A stretch of 40,675 nt of DNA from Paraburkholderia terricola (GCF_900142195.1 NZ_FRAB01000053.1:1-40675), one strand, 5' to 3'. Shown: positions 7,337 through 15,386, counted from the stretch's first letter. Made by a program: numbers and translations. The notes: generated by a model from the sequence alone, not told the origin.

Positions 7337-8089
7337 ATGGACGAGAAAGACTGGATCGCCGGCGCCGCGAAGGCGTTGGCGATCATCGAAGCATTCGACG
7401 AAGAACATGCGCGCATGACGCCGACCGCCGTGGCCGCTCGCGCGGGTCTGTCGCGCACGGCGGCGCGCCGCTATCTGCTGACCTTGCACGAACTCCGTTA
7501 CGTCGACACGGACGGCAAGCTGTTCTGGCTCGCGCCGCGTGTCTTGCGGCTCGGCCAGTCGTATCTGGATTCGGCGCGCTTGCCGCGCACGGTGCAGCCG
7601 TTTCTTCAGCGCATCACCGCGACGGTTCAGGAAACCGCGCTGGTCGCGATCCTCGATGAACACGATGTGGTCTACGTCGCGCGCAACGGCGTGAACCGGG
7701 CGATGGCGGTCGGCTTCGTGCTGGGCTCGCGGGCGCCTGCGCCGTTGTCGTCGGCGGGCCTGGTGCTGCTGGCGTTTCAGGCGCCCGAGAGCATCGAGCA
7801 GTGGCTCGCGTCCTATCCCATCAAGGTGTTCACGCCGCATACCTATTCGACCATCGAGCGCTTGCGCGAAGTGCTCGGCGAAATCCGCCGCAATGGCTAC
7901 GTGGTTACCGATCAGCAACTGGAGTTGGGCGTGCGTGGTGTCGCGGTGCCTTTGCGTGACCGGCATGGTGCGGTGGTGGCGGCCATTAGCGTCAGCATGC
8001 CGATCGGCGACGAGTCGGCGAAAGCCGCGCTGCATCGTGTCCTACCGACCTTGCAGGAAACCGCCAGTCTGCTGCGCAACCTGGTTTGA
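7337..8089 (+). CDS. IclR family transcriptional regulator (PcaR/PobR-like)
   Basis: A 250-aa regulator. The N-terminal winged helix (about 8-65) has AAKALAIIEAFDEEHARMTPT and RAGLSRTAARRYLLTLHELRYV. The C-terminal IclR effector domain (about 75-245) includes LVAILDEHDVVYVAR, SSAGLVLLAF, NGYVVTDQQLELGVRGVAVPL and VVAAISVSMP. It resembles the protocatechuate/4-hydroxybenzoate regulators (PcaR, PobR, PcaU), but no pca or pob genes are in the window, so its target is unknown. The start at 7337 is chosen because the upstream extension to 7166 is low-quality and Arg/Pro-rich. It is divergent from rtcB with a ~290-bp gap where a shared control region could sit. Confidence 0.87.
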   Translation: MDEKDWIAGAAKALAIIEAFDEEHARMTPTAVAARAGLSRTAARRYLLTLHELRYVDTDGKLFWLAPRVLRLGQSYLDSARLPRTVQPFLQRITATVQETALVAILDEHDVVYVARNGVNRAMAVGFVLGSRAPAPLSSAGLVLLAFQAPESIEQWLASYPIKVFTPHTYSTIERLREVLGEIRRNGYVVTDQQLELGVRGVAVPLRDRHGAVVAAISVSMPIGDESAKAALHRVLPTLQETASLLRNLV

Positions 8090-8309
8090 CTGGCCAGGTA
8101 ATTTTCTTGAGATAGGGGCTTAATGAGTGAAAGCATCCCGAAAGCAAGCTGTCTCGCGGAAAATACATATCGGGTATTGCGCATGACAAACCGCCTACAA
8201 CTGGGTAATACTCTCCCGCGGGGAGCGGCGGGGGTTCTAACCGCAGCCGCTTCACCGTGCAGCTAATCCATTCACATCGACTCAGTCGTCCAGGTTTGGG
8301 GAACAACAC

Positions 8310-8522
8310 ATGAAAAAAGTTATCGTCTCGCTCGCAGCAGCATCGATCGCACTGGTTTCCGTTCAAGCTTTCGCACAGGCATCGGACGCAGCCGCACCGG
8401 CCGCTGCAGCTAGCGCGCCGAAGAAGCACCACGTGAAGAAGCTGAAGTCGCATGGCAAGCGCGCTCCGGTTGCGGCCGCAGCGTCGGCAGCCGGCACGAA
8501 CGACAAGGGCACGCAGAACTAA
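8310..8522 (+). CDS. Small exported Ala/Lys-rich protein (70 aa)
   Basis: A clear Sec signal peptide MKKVIVSLAAASIALVSVQAFA (cleavage after AFA) is followed by a mature part of only ~48 residues. This consists of Ala-rich runs and a basic KKHHVKKLKSHGKR core, with no cysteine. Small periplasmic proteins of this type, often acid- or stress-induced, are frequent in Burkholderia; no named family is certain. It is followed by a near-ideal terminator at 8585-8620, so it is likely monocistronic. The mature charge and lack of hydrophobicity suggest an intrinsically disordered, polyanion-binding peptide (inference). Confidence 0.75.
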   Translation: MKKVIVSLAAASIALVSVQAFAQASDAAAPAAAASAPKKHHVKKLKSHGKRAPVAAAASAAGTNDKGTQN

Positions 8523-8584
8523 GCTGACGCCCGGCGCGCCGCGCGAAGCGCGGTTGCCGGGCGGTTCGGATTAAGGCATCGCCA

Positions 8585-8620
8585 GCAAAAAGGCCAGAGC
8601 GCGTACTCTGGCCTTTTTGC
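8585..8620. terminator. Perfect bidirectional intrinsic terminator
   Basis: GCAAAAAGGCCAGAG (8585-8599) and CTCTGGCCTTTTTGC (8606-8620) are exact reverse complements around a 6-nt loop, with T5 on each strand. It ends the small exported-protein gene on + and could also end transcripts arriving on the minus strand from 8752. Confidence 0.9.
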
Positions 8621-8751
8621 ATGACAGCGGTGGTTTTTTGCGGATTTTCCGCAGATCGGTGCTTGCGCGACGCATTCGACGGCGCCTTATCACGGATCGA
8701 AAAGCGCGAGCCGGGTGCCTACGCCAGCCAACAAGCGCTGCCTGTCACCGC

Positions 8752-9030
8752 TCAGCCCGCGAGGCCGCGCTTGATGACTTCGTTCAGCAGTCCGGTCATG
8801 CCTTCGGGATGGGTGGCCGCCCGCTCTTTCAGCTCAGCGACCAACTCGCCGTTCAGCTTGCACGCGAATGCAACCAGGCCCTGTGCCTGGTCGAGCTTGC
8901 GCTGCTCGCGACGATCGAGCTTCGGCTCGGCGGCAGCGGCCTTGCCGAAGCGATCGGCGGTCGACAACTTCATTGCGTTGTTCAGCTTGAGTGCCTTGTT
9001 CTTTTCAAGGTCGGTTTTTTTCATCGCCAT
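8752..9030 (-). CDS. Small basic hypothetical protein (92 aa)
   Basis: Begins MAMKKTDLEKNKALKLNNAMKL and is rich in Lys and Ala, with a predicted helical pair (EPKLDRREQRKLDQAQGLVAFACKLNGELVAELKERA) and an end of GMTGLLNEVIKRGLAG. The last part, with alternating helix and NEVIKRGL, resembles the second helix of small ribbon-helix-helix proteins, so a DNA-binding antitoxin-like fold is possible, but no partner toxin is present and I do not claim one. Cytoplasmic. The start at 9030 or two codons in (MKKTD) cannot be decided. Confidence 0.65.
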   Translation of the reverse strand: MAMKKTDLEKNKALKLNNAMKLSTADRFGKAAAAEPKLDRREQRKLDQAQGLVAFACKLNGELVAELKERAATHPEGMTGLLNEVIKRGLAG

Positions 9031-9141
9031 ACGGAAGGCCTCTGCCAGATAAGTAATCCCGCATTGTACGCACCGCGCGAGGCGTCGAGCGCGCGGCGCC
9101 GATTACGCGTCTGGACGGTGCGCAAGACGCGCCCAGCAACC

Positions 9142-9897
9142 TCACGCGGACGCGTTCCGCGCGCCCGCCACGCTATCCATCAACGCGCGCATTCGTTGCC
9201 AGTGCGTGCCTTCCCAGAACACGCGCCGGCACACGTCGCAGGTGACGAACTGGCTGTGCCGTTCCAGCACGCCGTCGGGGGCGCGCGCGCCGACTTCTTC
9301 CCTGGCGATGCGCCGCAGCGGCGCGTTGCACATCAGGCACAGACGGAACGGCTGCGCGCTGCCCGCCAGATCGAGCCGCTCGAACACCTCGCGCAACTGC
9401 TCGCGAGGCCTCAGTGTACGAACGTAGCAGCCATGCGTGATGCTGCGGCGTTTCAGCAGTTCGCGGTCGCGCGTCAACACGATGCGCTGTTGCGCGACGG
9501 CGAGGGTTTCGATATCGGCGTCGGCGTAATGGTTGTCGAACAGCGTATCGAAGCCGGCAAGCCGCAACAGCGGTGCGAGACCGCCGAGATGCGCGTCGGC
9601 GATGAAGCGCATCACTCGCAGCGGCCGTTCGCGCACGCGCAGGAGCGGCTGGATGTCGAGCGCTTCGAACTTCGGATAGACGGCGACGCGATCGCCGTCC
9701 GACAGCGGATGATCGAAACCGACCGACTCGCCGTTCACGAGAATCAACTCGACCTCGGTATGCGGCACGCCTAGCGCCTCGATCATGTGCTTCGCGCTTG
9801 CGCCGCGCGCGCAGGCGTAGCTGAACGCGCGCCGGCGCAGCGGCCGGGCGAGAAAATCGTTCAGCTCCTCATAGAAGCGGAATGTCGCGGTCACCAT
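9142..9897 (-). CDS. Mut7-C RNase-domain protein with N-terminal ubiquitin-like domain
   Basis: A 251-aa protein. Residues about 1-90 form a ThiS/ubiquitin-like beta-grasp (Mut7-C ubiquitin type): TATFRFYEELNDFLA, then ELILVNGESVGFDHPLSDGDRVAVYP. Residues ~93-240 are the Mut7-C domain, a PIN-like nuclease fold: RFIADAHLGGLAPLLRLAGFDTLFDN, DADIETLAVAQQRIVLTRDRELL, and two zinc-ribbon CxxC pairs (CLMCN, CDVC). The Asp residues match the acidic nuclease centre. The family is named after the C-terminal part of C. elegans Mut-7; the bacterial role is unknown, probably RNA cleavage. Divergent from the dehydrogenase at 9992 with a 94-bp gap. Confidence 0.88.
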   Translation of the reverse strand: MVTATFRFYEELNDFLARPLRRRAFSYACARGASAKHMIEALGVPHTEVELILVNGESVGFDHPLSDGDRVAVYPKFEALDIQPLLRVRERPLRVMRFIADAHLGGLAPLLRLAGFDTLFDNHYADADIETLAVAQQRIVLTRDRELLKRRSITHGCYVRTLRPREQLREVFERLDLAGSAQPFRLCLMCNAPLRRIAREEVGARAPDGVLERHSQFVTCDVCRRVFWEGTHWQRMRALMDSVAGARNASA

Positions 9898-9991
9898 CGC
9901 AGCAGTATCGCACCGTGTTTCGCTGCGCGCTCTCCTGCACGTGTTGCATGGGTGTGCTTTACTTCCAGTTCTTTAGAAGATGGAGCGACAG

Positions 9992-10861
9992 ATGGACATC
10001 GGTTTTATCGGCCTGGGCGAGATGGGCGCCGCGATGGTTGCCAACATGTTGAAATCCGGGCACCAGGTGCGCGTGTGGAACCGCTCGCCGGAACGCGCGC
10101 AGCCGCTCGCCGACGCCGGCGCGAGGATCGTCGCGACGCCGGCTGAAGCGTTCGCGGGCGACGCGGTATTCTCGATGCTCGCCGACGATGCCGCGTTGCG
10201 CGAAGTCGTGACCGCGACGCTGCTCGAACATGCGCCACGCGGCCTGATCCACGTGAACATGGCGACGATTTCGGTGGCGCTGGCCGAGGAACTGGCGACC
10301 GCGCACGCGTCGCGCGGCGTCCACTACGTCGCCGCGCCGGTGTTGGGGCGGCCGGATGTCGCGGCGGCGGGCAAGCTGACGATCGTCGCCGGCGGCCCGG
10401 CCGAAGCGATCGACCAGGTTCAGCCCATCTTCGACGTGATCGGCCAGAAAACATGGCGCATCGGTTCGCTGCCGCAGCAGGCGAACGTCATGAAGCTCGC
10501 CGCTAATTTCATGATCGGCGCGGCCGTCGAGACACTCGGCGAAGCGGGCGCGCTCGTGACCGGCCACGGCCTTGCGATGCAGGATTTCCTCGACATCATC
10601 ACGAGCGGCCTGTTTACCGGACCGGTCTATTCGGGCTACGGCAAGATGATCGCGGAGCAGCGCTATGAGCCGGCGCTCTTCAAGGCGCGCCTCGGGCTGA
10701 AGGACCTGCGTCTCGCGCTCGCCGCAGCCGATGCCGTGACGACGCCGCTCCCGATCGCAAGCGTGGTGCGCGACAGTCTGCTCGAAGCGGTCGCTCACGG
10801 CGACGGCGAGAAAGACTTCGCCGTGCTTGGGCAAGTCGCAGCGCGGCGGGCCGGGCGCTAG
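9992..10861 (+). CDS. NAD(P)-dependent beta-hydroxyacid dehydrogenase family oxidoreductase
   Basis: A 289-aa member of the 3-hydroxyisobutyrate dehydrogenase/tartronate semialdehyde reductase/GLYR1 superfamily. The Rossmann motif is MDIGFIGLGEMGAAM at the N-terminus. The substrate-binding segment corresponds to HYVAAPVLGRPDVAAAGKLT, and the catalytic-lysine helix is QQANVMKLAANFMIGA (Lys near residue 167). The ASVVRDSL and C-terminal DFAVL segments fit the all-helical domain. The substrate is not identifiable; plant-like succinic-semialdehyde reductase activity is one option. GGAG at 9982-9985 lies 6 nt before the ATG at 9992, which is why this start is preferred over 9980. Confidence 0.88.
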   Translation: MDIGFIGLGEMGAAMVANMLKSGHQVRVWNRSPERAQPLADAGARIVATPAEAFAGDAVFSMLADDAALREVVTATLLEHAPRGLIHVNMATISVALAEELATAHASRGVHYVAAPVLGRPDVAAAGKLTIVAGGPAEAIDQVQPIFDVIGQKTWRIGSLPQQANVMKLAANFMIGAAVETLGEAGALVTGHGLAMQDFLDIITSGLFTGPVYSGYGKMIAEQRYEPALFKARLGLKDLRLALAAADAVTTPLPIASVVRDSLLEAVAHGDGEKDFAVLGQVAARRAGR

Positions 10862-10948
10862 GCATCCATCGCGCGGTCATTGCGCCTTGCGAGCCTCGCG
10901 CGACGTGTTGCATTTTAGCAACGTTGAGGGTCAACCCTTATTTGAATG

Positions 10949-10977
10949 TTGCGCCGCACCAAACGATTTGCTATAGT
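10949..10977 (+). promoter_or_regulatory. Candidate sigma-70 promoter of the small RNA
   Basis: TTGCGC (10949-10954), a 17-bp spacer, then TATAGT (10972-10977, 5 of 6 to consensus). Transcription would start near 10984. Directly upstream are two adjacent inverted repeats, GTTGC/GCAAC (10907-10922) and GTTGA/TCAAC (10923-10935), which could be an operator. Confidence 0.5.
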
Positions 10978-10983
10978 TTGCCT

Positions 10984-11044
10984 TGTCTCCTCCATGTCTC
11001 CTCTGATATGGATTCAGCCCGCCAACTTAGGCGGGCTTTTTTTT
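10984..11044 (+). ncRNA. Putative CU-rich small regulatory RNA
   Basis: A ~61-nt candidate transcript between a good -10 box and an excellent intrinsic terminator, in the intergenic gap between the dehydrogenase and OmpW genes. Its 5' half carries TGTCTCCTC twice (10984-10992 and 10995-11003, period 11). Each copy contains CTCCTC, complementary to a Shine-Dalgarno (GAGGAG). The 3' half is the terminator. There is no ORF with a start codon and ribosome binding site. CU-rich repeats of this kind are known in other proteobacterial sRNAs that bind ribosome binding sites; homology to a named family is not claimed. Confidence 0.55.
11016..11044 (+). terminator. Intrinsic terminator of the small RNA
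   Basis: AGCCCGCC (11016-11023), loop AACTTA, GGCGGGCT (11030-11037), followed by an uninterrupted T-tract to 11044. The stem is perfect, 8 bp. Confidence 0.88.
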
Positions 11045-11073
11045 GCCCCGATTTTCCAGCTCCCCTATAAATG

Positions 11074-11112
11074 AAAAAGCCGGCTTGGCCTTTGCACAAG
11101 ACCACCGGCTTT
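11074..11112 (-). terminator. Probable terminator of the OmpW gene
   Basis: On the minus strand the stem AAAGCCGG / CCGGCTTT (11105-11112 with 11076-11083, 21-nt loop) ends in T5. It lies 20 bp past the stop of the OmpW gene. Confidence 0.6.
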
Positions 11113-11132
11113 GCCACATACCCGCGCTGAAT

Positions 11133-11957
11133 TCAGAACCTGTACGAGACGGCTAGGAACGAAATAATCGGATCGGCCTTCAGGTCCGCTCGGGAGACGC
11201 CCAGTTCAGTACCGTCCGCCGCCTTGATGATGACCGACGACGTCGTCTTGAGCGGAATGTACGTGACCGATGCCACCAAGCCCCAATGTTCCGTGATGTT
11301 GTACGCCAGGCCCGCATTGAACACCGGCGCCCACGACGACGACGCCTTCGCCGACACCTGAGTTTTGCCCGGCTTGCCCGCACCGGCGGCGAGCACGGCG
11401 CCGAGATTGTTCTGCGTCGACTGCACGAAGTTCTGGCTCAACTGGATATCGGAAAACCAGTTGTACGACACGCCGATGCCGACGAACGGCCGAAACTTCG
11501 CCGTCGGTGCATTGAAGTAGTACTGGAACAGCAGCGCCGGACTCCACTGCCGCACGCTTTTCACGATCGGATTGGCTTGCGGGTCGCCCAGGTCCTGCTG
11601 GCCGAGCGCGCCCGCCGGTCCGGGCGGCCTGATGGTGCCGTGGCCGTAGATCTTGAACACCGGCGGCACGCCTGCCACGGTCGTTACCGCGATGTGGTCG
11701 GTGAGGTAATGGCTGAACACGAGGCCGACGGTGTTCGCGTTATTGGTCGACAAACTCGTGCCGGCCGACGTGAACGAATTTGGCAGGCGCAACGGCGTAT
11801 TGATCTGCGTCGGCGCGACGTTGGTGGTGAGCGGTGTGCTCGAGTCCTGCGGCATCACGTGGAACCAGCCAAGCGCGGCGACGTTGTCGCCCGCACGCTG
11901 GGCGTGTGCGCCGGCGGACAGGCAGGCGGCCAGTATCGTGAGATAGATTTTTTTCAT
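11133..11957 (-). CDS. OmpW family outer-membrane protein
   Basis: A 274-aa predicted outer-membrane beta-barrel. The signal peptide is MKKIYLTILAACLSAGAHA, followed by QRAGDN. OmpW hallmarks include an N-terminal VAALGWFHVMPQDSSTPL, NTVGLVFSHYLTDHIAVTTVAGVPP, the KIYGHG periplasmic turn, LLFQYYFNAPTAKFRPFVGIGVSYNWF and a terminal LAVSYRF, with the C-terminal Phe that BAM recognises. OmpW forms an 8-stranded barrel with a hydrophobic pore thought to pass small hydrophobic compounds. A good ribosome binding site (AGGAGGAG) precedes the ATG. Two DUF2957 lipoprotein genes lie upstream in the same direction, so the three may be functionally linked, though a 168-bp gap separates this gene from them. 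Confidence 0.9.
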   Translation of the reverse strand: MKKIYLTILAACLSAGAHAQRAGDNVAALGWFHVMPQDSSTPLTTNVAPTQINTPLRLPNSFTSAGTSLSTNNANTVGLVFSHYLTDHIAVTTVAGVPPVFKIYGHGTIRPPGPAGALGQQDLGDPQANPIVKSVRQWSPALLFQYYFNAPTAKFRPFVGIGVSYNWFSDIQLSQNFVQSTQNNLGAVLAAGAGKPGKTQVSAKASSSWAPVFNAGLAYNITEHWGLVASVTYIPLKTTSSVIIKAADGTELGVSRADLKADPIISFLAVSYRF

Positions 11958-12125
11958 GCTGCTCCTCCTGGGACGCTCGTCGCAGTGATCGCGCGGCGAG
12001 CGGCGGCGGTTGTCTACCCGCCGGCGCGCTGAACGCCGGGCGAGCGCGGGCTGCCGCGTTGCAACGCTACGCGTCGGCCGCGGCCCGAACGCCTGATTGC
12101 CAATGGGCGGCGCGTGATGCGTCGG

Positions 12126-13370
12126 TTACTGGACGAACGCGCCGATCGTGAAGTACGGCGAGGCCGCGTTGGTCATATCGAGGTAGCCGAATACTCCGCC
12201 CGTGAAGATCATCTTTCCGGTCGGCGTGGCGCCCGTGGATGCGCCCACGTGCGTCGTCGTCACCAGACCGGGGACGGCTTGCGTGAAGTCCAGATCGAGC
12301 GCGGTGGCGAGCGATGCCTGCGATGGGTTGAACGGATCCAGCAACGTGGCCTGCTTGCCCTCGAGCGCGGTGGTGCGATAGTCGAACTGGCTATCCACGC
12401 CGATGTACTCGCCGTTCGGGGCGTTCACCGCGACCGCGCTTTGCGGTGCCAGGATCGAGATGCCCGATTCGTCGTCCGCGTAGGGTCCGAGTTCGCCGTT
12501 CTGCGGCACCGTGACCGACGAGTTCGCCGCGCCGGTTCGCACTAGGATCGGCACCAACTGGTTGCGCAATTTGCCGACGATCATGTAGCCGCGCGCTTTC
12601 GGCGTGCTGGCGAGCGTCGGCTTCGCCTGACCGAGAAAGTTGTTGGTCTGGAACGCGCCGCTGCCGTCGGCGGCCTGCGCGAAGTTCGTGCCGGGCTGCT
12701 GACACTTGCCGGCGTTGATGCCGGTGTCGTCGCACTCGGTCCACGTGCCGTCCGCGTTGATCGTGATCCTCGAGTCGACCGCGACCGGCGCGAAGTTCTG
12801 CGACGGAACCTGGTGATAGCCGAGCTGGTTGTAGGTGCCGGCCACGTTCGCGAGACTCGTTTCAATCGACGAGAAGCCGATGAACGGGTAGTACGGGAAC
12901 TTGGTGTCGGGCACGGCGCCCACGCCGAGAATCCCGCCGAACGAAATCTCGGCGCCCGGAATCGTGCCGCCCGCCACGCCTTCGCCGACGAAAATCCGCG
13001 CCGGACGAGCCGGATCAAGACTCGCGCCGTTCAGCCGGAACGCGCATTGGTTGAGCTTGTTCGTCGGCAGCAGGGTTTCCTGGGTGAGCGTCCCGCTGGC
13101 GGTCAGGCCGGCGCGCGTCGGCACGACCGTGCCGGTGCTCGCCGGGACCGGCGATTCGATGTAGCTGACCTGCCAGGTCATCTTGCTGGTGTCGAGTTGC
13201 AGCTTGACCAGTTCGCCGTCACCGCCACCGCCTGTAAACACGGTGCCGTAGTCGAGCGATGCGGGGCATAAGCGCACTTCGGTCACTGGGCCATCGCCGC
13301 CGCCGCCACCGCCGCACGCTGCCAGCAACGGTGCAGCAAGAGCGAGCACCGAAAGGATTCTCCATGTCAT
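12126..13370 (-). CDS. DUF2957 family lipoprotein (copy 1)
   Basis: A 414-aa predicted lipoprotein: MTWRILSVLALAAPLLAAC with lipobox LAAC (Cys19) followed by a Gly run. The body is rich in beta-strand with repeated segments shared with the next gene upstream: CPASLDYGTVFTGGGGDGELVKL, TGTVVPTRAGL, YPFIGFSSIETSL, GTYNQLGYHQVPSQNFA, VPILVRTG and YADDESGISIL. I recognise these as DUF2957, a family of unknown function I know only from Burkholderia and relatives. AGGAGG lies 4 nt before the ATG at 13370. A longer reading frame to 14048 runs through the neighbouring gene and is rejected. An outer-membrane or surface-bound role is likely. Confidence 0.8.
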   Translation of the reverse strand: MTWRILSVLALAAPLLAACGGGGGGDGPVTEVRLCPASLDYGTVFTGGGGDGELVKLQLDTSKMTWQVSYIESPVPASTGTVVPTRAGLTASGTLTQETLLPTNKLNQCAFRLNGASLDPARPARIFVGEGVAGGTIPGAEISFGGILGVGAVPDTKFPYYPFIGFSSIETSLANVAGTYNQLGYHQVPSQNFAPVAVDSRITINADGTWTECDDTGINAGKCQQPGTNFAQAADGSGAFQTNNFLGQAKPTLASTPKARGYMIVGKLRNQLVPILVRTGAANSSVTVPQNGELGPYADDESGISILAPQSAVAVNAPNGEYIGVDSQFDYRTTALEGKQATLLDPFNPSQASLATALDLDFTQAVPGLVTTTHVGASTGATPTGKMIFTGGVFGYLDMTNAASPYFTIGAFVQ

Positions 13371-13468
13371 ACCGCCTCCTGAATTTTCTCGTTGTATGTG
13401 GCCGGCTCCCTGTCCCGCCACCTTTGCTTTAGTGATGTCTCTGAATGCTCCTGGCAAGCCTTCGCCGC

Positions 13469-14890
13469 TTACTTGCTGATTTGCGCTCCGATGCCGAAGT
13501 AGGGCGTGCTCGGCGTATCGGCGTTGGCCGACGTCGACGCGATGCCGCCGTTCTCCGCGCCCTGGATTTCGATGGCGTAAAGGCCGCCGGACGCAATCGC
13601 GAAGCCGGTCTTGCCGTTGGTGTCCTGCACGCCGACGAGCCCCGGGCTCTGCAGTCCATAGCCGAGACCGAAACCGCTTTCCGCCGCCGACGTGCTCGGG
13701 TTGATGAACGTGCCGACGTTCCCCTGGATCAGCGTCGCGGTGTACTTGAAGTTCGAATCCGCGCCGGCGTAGCCGCCGTCGAAGCCGCCCGATGCGAGCG
13801 GCGTGGCCGAGGCGAGCATCGCGATGCCGGATTCGTCGTCGACCTTCGCGTCGAGATGGAATGGCGCGGTGCCGAGGTTGATAAAGCCCGTGCGCACGAC
13901 GAGCGGCACCGTCGCGCCGTTGATCTGCCCGAGGATCATGTGCGCCGTCGCCGACTTGCCGGTCGCGCCAATGATCGGCAGCTTGAACTGCGGCACGATT
14001 TGCGGCGCTTGCTGGCTGTCGAAATAGCCGTTGCCGTTCAGCGTCCACGGGTTGCCGGTGCTGAGGCAGCCGCCGGCATTCGGCGAGTAGTTCGGATTAG
14101 CCGTGTTGCTGCTCGTGCAGGTGCCGCTGGCGTCGAACGTTTCGACCGTGTTGGTCGCGACCGTCGCATAGTTGCCCGACGGCGCGAGGTGATACAGCAG
14201 GCCGTTATACGTGCCGGGCAGTTTCGTGATGTCGGTGGTGGTGCTGGCGAAGCCGAGGAACGGATAGAAGTCGAAATGGCGGCTGGGCACCGCGCCGATA
14301 CCCGAGCCGACCAGCGGAATGTCCAGTCCGTCGAACTGCACCGTGGCTCCCGGAATGCCGCCGCCCGCCACGCCGAGTCCGACGAGGATCATCGGCGGAT
14401 TGGGGTTGTGGGCGAAATCGGGCGTCGTATAAGGCTGGCCGTCGCCTGCGGCGGTGCCGGTGCCCGCGCCGAGTATGAACGCGCAGCGCGTCTGTTCGGC
14501 GGTGGGCAGCGTGCCGGTTGGCGGGTGGATCACCGCGCCGGTGATCTGCGTGCCGGCGCGCGTCGGCGTGACGGTGCCGGTGCGCAGCGGAATCGGTGAC
14601 TCGAGCCACTTCAGCGTGTACGTCATCGCCGTTGCGTCGATGTTCAACTGGACCACTTCGCCGCTACCGGCGCCGCCGAGGAAGGTGTTCTTTGCGATGT
14701 CGGCGGTGGCCGGACACAAGCCCGCTGCCTGAGCGCCCGAGGCGGGCGGGCCTTGCACGCCGCAACTCGAACCCGAGCATTGGGGCGTGTCGATAGCGCC
14801 TGGATTGTCGGCCTTGCCGCCGCCGCAAGCGATCAGGATTGGGGCCGTGGCAAGGGCCATCGCCAGGCCTCTAATAATGGCGTGCGACAT
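13469..14890 (-). CDS. DUF2957 family lipoprotein (copy 2)
   Basis: A 473-aa paralogue of the downstream protein. The signal peptide MSHAIIRGLAMALATAPILIAC ends in lipobox LIAC (Cys22), again followed by Gly residues, then a Cys-containing linker (PQCSGSSCG) absent from copy 1. Shared blocks are AGLCPATADIAKNTFLGGAGSGEVVQL, TGTVTPTRAGTQ, YPFLGFASTTTDI, GTYNGLLYHLAPSGNYA, VPLVVRTG and DDESGIAML. The two copies therefore arose by tandem duplication and have diverged well. GGGAG precedes the start at 14890. It is first in a minus-strand run continuing to copy 1 and OmpW. No catalytic motif is visible; function unknown. Confidence 0.8.
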   Translation of the reverse strand: MSHAIIRGLAMALATAPILIACGGGKADNPGAIDTPQCSGSSCGVQGPPASGAQAAGLCPATADIAKNTFLGGAGSGEVVQLNIDATAMTYTLKWLESPIPLRTGTVTPTRAGTQITGAVIHPPTGTLPTAEQTRCAFILGAGTGTAAGDGQPYTTPDFAHNPNPPMILVGLGVAGGGIPGATVQFDGLDIPLVGSGIGAVPSRHFDFYPFLGFASTTTDITKLPGTYNGLLYHLAPSGNYATVATNTVETFDASGTCTSSNTANPNYSPNAGGCLSTGNPWTLNGNGYFDSQQAPQIVPQFKLPIIGATGKSATAHMILGQINGATVPLVVRTGFINLGTAPFHLDAKVDDESGIAMLASATPLASGGFDGGYAGADSNFKYTATLIQGNVGTFINPSTSAAESGFGLGYGLQSPGLVGVQDTNGKTGFAIASGGLYAIEIQGAENGGIASTSANADTPSTPYFGIGAQISK

Positions 14891-15312
14891 GCTGTTGTCT
14901 CCCTTCGTGTAATTGTGCGGAGTAATTTCGCCGGGAGGTTAATGCCTGTCAATTGAATGAGCCGTCTAAAAAGGCCGATTCAAACAGCACGGTTTTTTGC
15001 CGGACGCGCACCGTGCGGACGATGGCCATCCTTTTAAACAGAAAAGGAGATTTCGCGTTGGACGCGATACCGTTGCTTCCCCGCATGTCCTTTGCAGGCA
15101 AGCCTTTTAGCAAAATGGCTCTATCATCTTCGAACGACCGTTCGGCCAAAAATCCGGCGTTTCCCTACGCGGAAAACTATGCTGCATGGGTCGAAATCAG
15201 TAACAATTACCGTCGCATTGATCGGCAGACTATTTATTTCATTTTGAAAGAAATCGGATTGCTGCTGATTAACTGCAGGGGAATGTCGTTTAAACCGAGG
15301 TGCTTTTAAAAC
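14891..15312. other. Gene-free region upstream of the DUF2957 locus
   Basis: About 420 bp, AT-richer than its neighbours, with no convincing gene; open frames on both strands lack ribosome binding sites and known features. It contains a perfect -35 hexamer TTGACA on the minus strand (14947-14952) with only a weak -10 (GAAATT) 17 bp on, pointing toward the DUF2957 genes. It also has a palindromic CGAACGACCGTTCG at 15131-15144, a possible repressor site. Confidence 0.45.
15131..15144. promoter_or_regulatory. Palindromic operator-like site CGAACG-NN-CGTTCG
   Basis: CGAACG AC CGTTCG is symmetric apart from its two central bases. The core GAACGNNCGTTC also occurs at 31494-31505. TetR-type repressors often use sites of this shape; the binding protein is unknown. 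Confidence 0.35.
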
Positions 15313-15314
15313 AA

Positions 15315-15341
15315 AAAGCCGGTCTTTTAGAGACCGGCTTT
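15315..15341. terminator. Terminator of argC (bidirectional)
   Basis: AAAGCCGGTCT (15315-15325), loop TTTAG, AGACCGGCTTT (15331-15341): a perfect 11-bp stem, with T5 on the minus strand after the argC stop. Confidence 0.85.
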
Positions 15342-15386
15342 CTTTACGAATTGACGGCGAATTGCCGCGCGTATAAGCAAACTTGT

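Noticed and set aside
8752..9030. Antitoxin half of a toxin-antitoxin module.
   Set aside because: Possible ribbon-helix-helix flavour only; no adjacent small toxin-like gene on either strand.
12126..14048. 640-aa minus-strand frame running through the first DUF2957 gene into the second.
   Set aside because: The N-terminal part is an Arg/Ala-rich off-frame reading of the second DUF2957 gene; the lipoprotein signal and AGGAGG site place the start at 13370.
14953..15309. 118-aa plus-strand frame in the AT-richer gap.
   Set aside because: No ribosome binding site, no family resemblance, codon use unlike neighbours; treated as non-coding.
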